Positions 1 through 4,896 of a DNA stretch of 9,472 nucleotides are shown piece by piece; positions within the stretch are counted from its first letter, which is position 1; each line of letters starts with the position of its first letter. The translations under genes were made by a program, and so were the position numbers. The notes under the pieces are model-generated. The model was not told the origin of the DNA. It did not search any database and was given only the letters and a program-made list of their open reading frames with translations. The stretch comes from Chloroflexota bacterium (GTDB lineage: Bacteria; Chloroflexota; Anaerolineae; J102): NCBI GenBank assembly GCA_013152695.1, contig JAADFV010000030.1, forward strand, positions 1 to 9,472, read 5' to 3'.

Positions 1-870
1 TTGTGCCGTTTTGAGTATGACAATATCGGCCCGGTGTCCATCGACACTGAAGGAGGCAGTGAGATGCGCAATCAAATAGATATCGTGTTCACTGTAGCTG
101 ACCATCGGTAAACGATGCCGCGCCCGCCGGATCTCCTCCGACAATTTTTCCTCCTGTGCACGCCAAGCCTCATAAAAACCTTCGGGATTCTGATCATAAT
201 CCAAACGCCGGCGTACGATCTCCACCCGTGCTCGTGGGTCAAGGATGCCGGCAATATCAACAGCATGAGCAAAACGATCCAATAGCTGGGGCCGAAGATC
301 ACCCTCCTCGGGATTCATGGTGCCGACGAGAATAAAGCGGGCCGGATGCTGAAAGCTAATTCCTTCACGCTCGACTACGTTGACCCCCATCGCGGCCGAA
401 TCCAGGAGTAAATCAACCACGTGATCGTCAAGGAGGTTGACTTCATCCACATAGAGCAAGCCCCGATTGGCCGCGGCCAAAACACCGGGCTCGAAATGGC
501 GTTCCCCCTTCTTGATCGCCTTTTCGATATCCAGAGTACCGACCACGCGGTCTTCCGTAGCGCTGACCGGTAGATCGACAAATCGAATTCGCCGTGTGGC
601 ACTCGGCAAAACTCCTTCTCGTTGCAAGCGTTCCTGGCAATTGGTGCATAAAAACATGGGTTGATTTGGATCGCAACCAAACTCGCAACCTTCCACCACT
701 TCGATTTCAGGCAATAATGCGGCCAGGGCGCGGGCCGTAGTCGATTTTGCCGTTCCTCGTTCGCCGCGGATGAGCACGCCACCGATCTGAGGGTTGATCG
801 CGTTCAGGATCAGGGCACGCTTCATGCGTTTCTGATCGACAATAGCCGTAAAGGGGTAAACTGAAGGCAT
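1..870 (-). CDS. AAA+ ATPase of the Mg-chelatase / putative cobaltochelatase family, N-terminal part (3' end outside the window)
   Basis: The frame is open for 290 codons from an ATG at 870 to the window edge, so the C-terminus is missing. Visible AAA+ motifs: Walker A GERGTAKS (residues 36-43), Walker B LLYVDE (148-153), sensor-1-like VGTMNPEEG (192-200) and the arginine-bearing LRPQLLDRF (202-210). The opening VYPFTAIVDQ is typical of ChlI/BchI-like chelatase ATPases. Four cysteines at 62, 66, 75 and 78 (CEFGCDP, then CTNC) follow Walker A. I associate these with the one-piece putative cobaltochelatase family, where the ATPase is followed by a ChlD-like von Willebrand A domain, rather than with classic BchI. 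The family uses ATP hydrolysis to drive metal insertion into tetrapyrroles, but the metal and substrate here are unknown. A GGAG sequence at 881-884 (minus strand) lies 10 bases before the ATG. The von Willebrand domain would be off-window and is inferred. MoxR-like ATPases are a less likely alternative. Confidence 0.88.
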   Translation of the reverse strand, partial: MPSVYPFTAIVDQKRMKRALILNAINPQIGGVLIRGERGTAKSTTARALAALLPEIEVVEGCEFGCDPNQPMFLCTNCQERLQREGVLPSATRRIRFVDLPVSATEDRVVGTLDIEKAIKKGERHFEPGVLAAANRGLLYVDEVNLLDDHVVDLLLDSAAMGVNVVEREGISFQHPARFILVGTMNPEEGDLRPQLLDRFAHAVDIAGILDPRARVEIVRRRLDYDQNPEGFYEAWRAQEEKLSEEIRRARHRLPMVSYSEHDIYLIAHLTASFSVDGHRADIVILKTAQ

Positions 871-910
871 AAAAAACTTGCTCCAAAACAGAATCAAGAT
901 AATCAAGCCA

Positions 911-940
911 ATTATAGCAGCGCCAAGAAAAAGGAGCCAA
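911..940 (-). promoter_or_regulatory. Probable promoter of the chelatase gene
   Basis: On the minus strand a perfect TATAAT (916-911) is preceded by TGC, giving an extended -10. TTGGCT (940-935) lies 18 bp upstream as a 4/6 -35 match. The predicted start of transcription near 905 leaves about 35 bases of leader with a GGAG ribosome binding site. Identified by eye only. Confidence 0.55.
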
Positions 941-990
941 TCCAGAGGATAAAGGCCCACGAGAGCAAAATCTGGTTTAACCACCAGTTC

Positions 991-999
991 TGCTATAAT
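991..999 (+). promoter_or_regulatory. Extended -10 promoter of the antiporter gene
   Basis: TGCTATAAT at 991-999 is a full extended -10 element. The expected -35 position (about 971-976, TCTGGT) is poor, which is tolerable for extended -10 promoters. A small inverted repeat, CTGGT (972-976) and ACCAG (983-987), covers that -35 position and could be an operator. Transcription from about 1006 would give a leader of roughly 140 bases, rich in C and T. Confidence 0.45.
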
Positions 1000-1021
1000 G
1001 TCTGCTGCCCTTCTCCTGTAC

Positions 1022-1038
1022 AAGCCAGACCCTGGCTT
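1022..1038 (+). other. Hairpin in the antiporter 5' leader
   Basis: AAGCCAG (1022-1028) and CTGGCTT (1032-1038) form a perfect 7-bp stem with a 3-base loop, about 16 bases after the predicted transcription start and about 110 bases before the antiporter ATG. No T-run follows, so it is not a typical intrinsic terminator. It may only stabilise the 5' end. No known riboswitch class is recognised in this leader. Confidence 0.3.
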
Positions 1039-1147
1039 CGACCTCAATCCAGCACCTTTGCACTCCCTTCCCGTAGCCTCTGGCATCATCCCCGACTCAA
1101 GCCTTCTACTCGCTCCAGAACGTCTCACTCATCATCGGAATTGACCT

Positions 1148-3019
1148 ATGGCCTTTCATAACGAAGAAATCCTCCTTTCCCTTTTGCTCATCACCTTCCT
1201 CGCCGCCCTTGTCCCCATGGTCTCATTGCGGCTCAAACGCCTGCACATTCCCGTGGTTGTAGGCGAAATTGTGGTCGGAATCATTATCGGCAAGAGTGGA
1301 TTCAACATCATCGAACCCAATATTATCCTGGATTTTCTGGCATGGTTTGGTTTCATCTTTCTTATGTTTATCTCGGGTTTGGAGCTGGATTTCGATCTTC
1401 TGCGCGTGCCCAAGGATCGCAAAGGCTCGTTGCTTAAGCAGCCCCTGACCCTGGCTACTGTCGTTTTCGGCATCACCATCACTTTGGGCATCGGCTTTGG
1501 GGTTTTACTACAACAAATGGGGGCTGTACAGGATGCCATTCTCATGGGATTGATTCTCAGTACAACCTCTTTGGGCGTAGTGGTTCCAATTCTGAAGGAA
1601 CATCGGCTCATCACCTCAGAGTTCGGACAGACGTTGCTTGTGTCTGCTCTCCTGGCTGACTTTATCACCCTACTCCTCTTCAGCCTCGACGTCGCCCTCC
1701 TCAGTAATGGTCTGACCTTTGATTTACTCCTGGTTTTGCTCTTGATGGTGCTCTTCGGCGTTGCCATCCGTGGTAGTCAGGCTGTTTCCAGCATTCCCAC
1801 AATTCAGCGCCTGAGCAAAGAAATCGGTCAGGCAACGGCACAAATCGAAGTGCGTGGGAGCTTTGCCCTTATGGTCGCCTGGGCCGCCCTGGCCATTACC
1901 CTGGGCGTTGAGGTCATTTTGGGCGCCTTTTTGGCCGGTGCCCTCGTCAGCCTGCTCACCGAAAGGCATGAATCTGCCCTGCGCGAAAAACTCGATGCAT
2001 TTGGTTTTGGCTTTTTCATTCCCATTTTCTTCATCATGGTTGGGGTCACCTTCGATGCCTCGGCGCTTTTGGCCTCGCGCGAGCGGCTGATTCTCGTGCC
2101 CCTTCTCCTTGCCGCCGCATTCGGCATTAAATTGGGGGCAGCGCTGATCATGCGCGTCATGTTCAATTGGCGACAAACTCTGAGCGCGGGTATGCTACTT
2201 TCTGCTCGTTTGTCGCTCATCATCGCTGCTTCTGCCATCGCTTTGGACCTGAATATTATCGATGAGGCGATGAACTCAGCTATTATTTTAACGGCCCTGG
2301 TTACGGTCACAGCGGCACCGATTCTATTCGAACGCATTTTACGCCCTTCGCCTCCCAGTGAAGGCGAGCGACACATCATTGTCGTGAGCTCACATGAAAT
2401 GGCCATTGCCCTGGCCAAACGCCTTGCTTCCGAAGTGAGTGTGACGCTCATTGCCCGCAAAGAACTGCGGCAGGACCTGCCCCCAGGCATCAAGCTGGTA
2501 CGCGGGGATGCCCGAAACAAGGAAACACTCGTGCAAGCCGGCGCTGACCATGCCACAGGCCTGATCGTCCTCAACAACAACGGTAGCTTCAACGAAGCAG
2601 TCTGCCATCTTGCCCTGGAGCATTTTGCCATCGAAAATGTCGTCACCTGGGAGCAGGAAGCAGAGGATTTACGGGAATTGGAAAAGTATGGGGTTCGTGT
2701 CATCCGCCCGGGCATGGCCATCCTCCTGGCTCTCGAGGGTTCACTGCTGTTCCCGGCCGCCTACGATCTCGTGGCCCACAGAGATCGGGATATGGAGATA
2801 CGCGAAGTGCGTTTGCGCAATCGTCGCTTCCATCATCACGGTTTGCGTGAGGTGTATTTACCCAGCGATGTCCTTGTCGTAGGTATCCGCCGTGAAGGAC
2901 AACAGATCGTACCGCACGGCGACACCATGTTGGAAGTAGGGGACACCCTGTTACTGGTCGGCTCATCCCATGCCCTCAGCGAGGCCGCGGCCTGGCTTGA
3001 GGAAAGCGGAGAATCATAA
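1148..3019 (+). CDS. CPA2-type monovalent cation/proton antiporter with C-terminal TrkA/RCK domains
   Basis: The 623-residue protein has an N-terminal membrane domain (about residues 7-397) with roughly a dozen hydrophobic segments and then a soluble C-terminal module. CPA2 signatures include HIPVVVGEIVVGIIIG (33-48), GLELD (77-81) and STTSLGVVVPIL (138-149). At the usual ion-binding position it reads LLAD, a single aspartate at 171, instead of the DD, ND or QD pairs of characterised relatives. Residues about 408-530 resemble RCK_N/TrkA-N and about 546-612 RCK_C/TrkA-C (LEVGDTLLLVG at 595-605). The expected glycine-rich nucleotide loop is degenerate: the first strand reads HIIVVSSHEMA (409-419). 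Likely role: exchange of K+ or Na+ for H+ across the inner membrane, gated through the RCK module. Ion specificity cannot be read from the sequence. The start is the first in-frame ATG, with a weak GGAA (1137-1140) 7 bases upstream. It is not assigned to KefB or KefC, because the glutathione-type features cannot be confirmed. Confidence 0.88.
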   Translation: MAFHNEEILLSLLLITFLAALVPMVSLRLKRLHIPVVVGEIVVGIIIGKSGFNIIEPNIILDFLAWFGFIFLMFISGLELDFDLLRVPKDRKGSLLKQPLTLATVVFGITITLGIGFGVLLQQMGAVQDAILMGLILSTTSLGVVVPILKEHRLITSEFGQTLLVSALLADFITLLLFSLDVALLSNGLTFDLLLVLLLMVLFGVAIRGSQAVSSIPTIQRLSKEIGQATAQIEVRGSFALMVAWAALAITLGVEVILGAFLAGALVSLLTERHESALREKLDAFGFGFFIPIFFIMVGVTFDASALLASRERLILVPLLLAAAFGIKLGAALIMRVMFNWRQTLSAGMLLSARLSLIIAASAIALDLNIIDEAMNSAIILTALVTVTAAPILFERILRPSPPSEGERHIIVVSSHEMAIALAKRLASEVSVTLIARKELRQDLPPGIKLVRGDARNKETLVQAGADHATGLIVLNNNGSFNEAVCHLALEHFAIENVVTWEQEAEDLRELEKYGVRVIRPGMAILLALEGSLLFPAAYDLVAHRDRDMEIREVRLRNRRFHHHGLREVYLPSDVLVVGIRREGQQIVPHGDTMLEVGDTLLLVGSSHALSEAAAWLEESGES

Positions 3020-3023
3020 CCAA
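3013..3023 (+). repeat. Left 11-bp direct repeat (probable target-site duplication)
   Basis: ATCATAACCAA here is repeated without mismatch at 3127-3137. This copy overlaps the last Ser codon and the TAA stop of the antiporter gene. It abuts the left terminal inverted repeat of the small element, as expected of a target duplication. Confidence 0.75.
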
Positions 3024-3126
3024 GACACTGTATCAATTTAGTCGGCGCGGAGCAAGTGCGTCGCACCTGCTGAGGTGCAACGCACGTTAAACTTTCATGC
3101 ACCAGCGACTAAACGGATACAGTCTC
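3024..3126. mobile_element. MITE-like non-autonomous insertion element, 103 bp
   Basis: The ends are inverted repeats, 3024-3044 and 3106-3126, matching at 18 of 21 positions. Both arms contain ACTGTATC followed two bases later by TTTAGTCG when read inward; mismatches are at positions 3, 12 and 13. The repeats stop exactly where a perfect 11-bp direct repeat begins on each side (3013-3023 and 3127-3137). A second hairpin fills the middle (3056-3085). There is no credible coding sequence inside, so it must have been moved by a transposase encoded elsewhere. Duplications of 10-13 bp are known for IS4/IS231-type elements, but the end sequence does not let me name a parent family. The empty site can be rebuilt by joining 3012 to 3127. 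It inserted just behind the antiporter stop codon and leaves that protein intact. The alternative, a fortuitous structured 3' UTR, does not explain the flanking repeat. Confidence 0.75.
3056..3085. repeat. Internal hairpin of the MITE-like element
   Basis: GTGCGTCGCACCT (3056-3068) pairs with AGGTGCAACGCAC (3073-3085) with one mismatch around a GCTG loop. An alternative pairing exists between GGTGCA (3074-3079) and TGCACC (3098-3103), so two mutually exclusive folds are possible. In RNA it would form a stable stem directly downstream of the antiporter reading frame. It lacks a following T-run. Confidence 0.65.
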
Positions 3127-3137
3127 ATCATAACCAA
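3127..3137 (+). repeat. Right 11-bp direct repeat (probable target-site duplication)
   Basis: This is a perfect copy of ATCATAACCAA from 3013-3023. It begins at the base after the right terminal inverted repeat and carries a duplicated copy of the antiporter stop triplet. Confidence 0.75.
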
Positions 3138-3216
3138 AGCCGACTTGAAGCCCCTTCTCAGGTGCAGTACAATAACAGTACCATCAGTCCGGAGGACATC
3201 CCTCTTCCAGCCAGCG

Positions 3217-3242
3217 CATTTCACTGTGTGCAGATTGAAATG
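3217..3242. repeat. AT-rich inverted repeat upstream of the PEBP promoter
   Basis: CATTTCA (3217-3223) and TGAAATG (3236-3242) are perfect 7-bp complements separated by 12 bases. A T-rich stretch (3251-3258) follows. It could be a weak terminator for the antiporter transcript or a protein site; the low G+C of the stem argues against a strong terminator. Confidence 0.25.
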
Positions 3243-3256
3243 TCTCTCATTTTTAT

Positions 3257-3285
3257 TTGATTGTGTGCCAATCACACGATAGTAT
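3257..3285 (+). promoter_or_regulatory. Probable promoter of the PEBP lipoprotein gene
   Basis: TTGATT (3257-3262) and TAGTAT (3280-3285) are each 4/6 matches to the -35 and -10 consensus, with an optimal 17-bp spacer. Transcription would begin near 3291-3293, only a few bases before the ATG at 3295. The upstream start would then be nearly leaderless. Confidence 0.45.
3260..3280. promoter_or_regulatory. Candidate operator inside the PEBP promoter spacer
   Basis: ATTGTGTG (3260-3267) and CACACGAT (3273-3280) are inverted repeats with 7 of 8 positions paired, around a CCAAT centre. They fill the space between the -35 and -10 boxes, where a bound repressor would block polymerase. TGTGTGC (3262-3268) also occurs at 3225-3231. 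No regulator family can be named. It resembles a CRP site, but the spacing between half-sites is one base short. Confidence 0.35.
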
Positions 3286-3294
3286 CGATGTAAG

Positions 3295-3861
3295 ATGAAA
3301 TATCTCGTTCTTCTGGGGAGCGTGCTGCTGATCTTGCTTTTGAGTGGCTGTAACCAGAAGTCAGCACCGGCCGTGTCCCCAGACCCAACCAGAAGTCAGG
3401 AGGGCACCATGAAACTTACCAGCCCCGTCTTCGCCTACGGCGAACCTATCCCCCGCAAATACACTTGCGACGGTGAGGATATTTCCCCGCCCTTGCAGTG
3501 GGGCGATGCTCCAGCTGATGCAGCCAGCTTTGCCTTGATTATGGACGACCCTGACGCCCCCGTCGGCACCTGGGATCATTGGCTCATCTTCGACATCCCC
3601 CCGACAGCTACAGGCCTACCTGAAGGCATCCCCAGCGATGCCCATCTCTCCGACGGTAGTGTGCAGGGAACCAACAGCTGGCAACGTATCGGTTACGGTG
3701 GGCCTTGTCCCCCACGCGGCCAACATCGCTACTTCTTCCGGCTCTATACCCTCGATAGCAAACTCAAGCTGGGGCCGGAGACGAATAAGGCCAGCTTGCT
3801 CAAAGCAATGAAAGGGCATGTTCTCGCCCAGGCCGAACTCATGGGCGTCTACCAGCGCTAA
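3295..3861 (+). CDS. PEBP / YbhB-YbcL family protein with lipoprotein signal peptide
   Basis: The 188-residue protein starts with a short basic n-region, a hydrophobic core (residues 4-16) and a lipobox LSGC with Cys19, so the precursor should be lipidated and anchored outside the cytoplasm. From residue 39 it is a full-length phosphatidylethanolamine-binding-protein domain of the bacterial YbhB/YbcL type. Visible motifs are DISPPLQW (62-69), DDPDAP (84-89), GTWDHWLIFDIP (91-102) and GPCPPRGQHRYFFRLYTLD (136-154). These include the conserved ligand-pocket Asp and His residues. Family members bind small anionic ligands, and the physiological role of the bacterial ones is mostly unknown. An in-frame stop (TAG, 3280-3282) lies upstream, so ATG 3295 is the first possible start. 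It has no Shine-Dalgarno. Met39 has a perfect one, so a second, cytosolic product of 150 residues is plausible. Only 45 bases without a terminator separate it from the next gene, suggesting cotranscription. Confidence 0.88.
   Translation: MKYLVLLGSVLLILLLSGCNQKSAPAVSPDPTRSQEGTMKLTSPVFAYGEPIPRKYTCDGEDISPPLQWGDAPADAASFALIMDDPDAPVGTWDHWLIFDIPPTATGLPEGIPSDAHLSDGSVQGTNSWQRIGYGGPCPPRGQHRYFFRLYTLDSKLKLGPETNKASLLKAMKGHVLAQAELMGVYQR
3398..3411 (+). promoter_or_regulatory. Strong internal ribosome binding site and in-frame start within the PEBP gene
   Basis: AGGAGG (3398-3403) lies 5 bases before ATG (3409-3411), codon 39 of the lipoprotein frame. The resulting protein, beginning MKLTSPVF, starts where cytosolic YbhB-type proteins start. 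It is the best Shine-Dalgarno I see in the window. Confidence 0.5.
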
Positions 3862-3865
3862 CTCA

Positions 3866-3890
3866 CCACCCCTCAAACTCCCACCCCTCA
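3866..3890 (+). repeat. Short direct repeat between PEBP and oxidoreductase genes
   Basis: CCACCCCTCA occurs at 3866-3875 and again at 3881-3890, a 15-base period, in the pyrimidine-rich gap just before the oxidoreductase ribosome binding site. It may be a small slippage duplication. No function is apparent. Confidence 0.4.
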
Positions 3891-3906
3891 TCTCTGGAGC
3901 AAAACC

Positions 3907-4896
3907 ATGAATAAAGTACGCTGGGGCGTGCTCAGCACTGCCAAGATCGGCACCCAAAAAGTAATTCCTGCTATGCAGCAAGGTCAATACAGCCAAATCG
4001 ATGCCATCGCTTCCCGTAATCTGGGGAGGGCCCGCACTGCCGCCAGTGAGCTGGGTATAGCCAAAGCCTATGGCTCGTATGAAGACCTCCTGGCCGATCC
4101 CGACATCGATGCCGTCTACATTCCTCTTCCCAACCACATGCATGTGCCCTGGTCAATCAAGGCGATCGAAGCGGGTAAGCATGTGCTTTGTGAGAAGCCC
4201 ATCGGCTTGAATGTTGCCGAGGCCCAGGCTTTGCTCGAGGCTGCCCAGCAGCACCCTGAGCTCAAAGTCATGGAAGCATTCATGTACCGCTTTCATCCCC
4301 AATGGCGCCGGGCAAAGCAGTTGGTGCAAAGTGGCGAAATCGGTGACCTGCGTACGATCCAGTCCTTCTTCTCCTACTACAACGTCAATCCGGCCGACGT
4401 ACGCAACCAGGCCGATATCGGTGGGGGTGGGTTGATGGATATTGGCTGCTACTGTATCTCGCTGGCACGTTTCCTTTTCGACTCCGAACCGGAACGTATC
4501 AACGGTATCGTCGAATTCGACCCCAGTTTTGGCATTGACAGACTGGCTTCGGGCATGTTGGATTTTGGCCGCGGTACCAGTACCTTCACCTGTGCCACCC
4601 AACTTGCGCCGTATCAGCGTGTCAACATCATGGGAACCACAGGGCGCGTCGAGATCGAAATTCCCTTCAATGCCCCTAACGACCGCCCCACCCGTCTTTG
4701 GCACCAACATGGCGACACCATCGATGAAATCGAATTCGATATTTGCGATCAGTACACGATTCAGGGGGATATCTTCTCCCAGGCCATCCTCAACGACACG
4801 CCTGTACCCACGCCCCTGACTGATGCTGTCGCCAATATGAAAGTGATCGAGGCGGTTTTCCGCAGCGCTGAAACAGGTGCTTGGGTCGAAAACTAG
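3907..4896 (+). CDS. Gfo/Idh/MocA family NAD(P)-dependent oxidoreductase
   Basis: The 329-residue length is typical of the family. The N-terminal Rossmann domain opens with WGVLSTAKIG (6-15). The conserved CEKPIG (95-100) carries the family's catalytic-site lysine, Lys97. The C-terminal alpha/beta domain contains GGGGLMDIGCYCI (172-184), whose aspartate and following CY are typical of the branch near glucose-fructose oxidoreductase and dihydrodiol dehydrogenase-like enzymes. The enzyme probably oxidises or reduces a sugar, cyclitol or related hydroxyl compound with NAD(P) in the cytosol. No signal peptide is seen, unlike periplasmic Gfo. The substrate cannot be read from the sequence, and no sugar transporter or kinase lies nearby to help. 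GGAG (3896-3899) is 7 bases before the ATG. The stop codon shares CTAG with the stop of the converging gene. Confidence 0.92.
   Translation: MNKVRWGVLSTAKIGTQKVIPAMQQGQYSQIDAIASRNLGRARTAASELGIAKAYGSYEDLLADPDIDAVYIPLPNHMHVPWSIKAIEAGKHVLCEKPIGLNVAEAQALLEAAQQHPELKVMEAFMYRFHPQWRRAKQLVQSGEIGDLRTIQSFFSYYNVNPADVRNQADIGGGGLMDIGCYCISLARFLFDSEPERINGIVEFDPSFGIDRLASGMLDFGRGTSTFTCATQLAPYQRVNIMGTTGRVEIEIPFNAPNDRPTRLWHQHGDTIDEIEFDICDQYTIQGDIFSQAILNDTPVPTPLTDAVANMKVIEAVFRSAETGAWVEN

Noticed and set aside
707..940. Small minus-strand frame beginning upstream of the chelatase start
   Set aside because: It begins at the predicted -35 and -10 region and is out of frame with the chelatase Walker A motif. It shows no domain.
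1156..1767. Long minus-strand open frame inside the antiporter gene
   Set aside because: It is basic and Ser/Arg/Thr-rich with no domain-like pattern. It is antisense to a well-supported membrane protein whose codon bias creates it.
1828..2721. 297-codon minus-strand open frame inside the antiporter gene
   Set aside because: Same kind of low-complexity shadow (Ser/Arg/Ala/Met-rich); the plus-strand frame has clear CPA2 and RCK motifs over the same bases.
3262..3276. CRP/FNR-like binding site
   Set aside because: TGTGT and TCACA half-sites are present, but the spacer is 5 instead of 6 and the first half-site deviates. I kept it only as an unnamed inverted repeat.
3075..3282. Three overlapping small open frames (both strands) across the MITE-like element and the PEBP upstream region
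   Set aside because: They run through the inverted repeats and the promoter, have no ribosome binding sites and no recognisable protein features.
3616..4143. 175-codon minus-strand open frame over the PEBP and oxidoreductase genes
   Set aside because: It crosses two well-supported genes and their gap and has no motif. It is a shadow frame.
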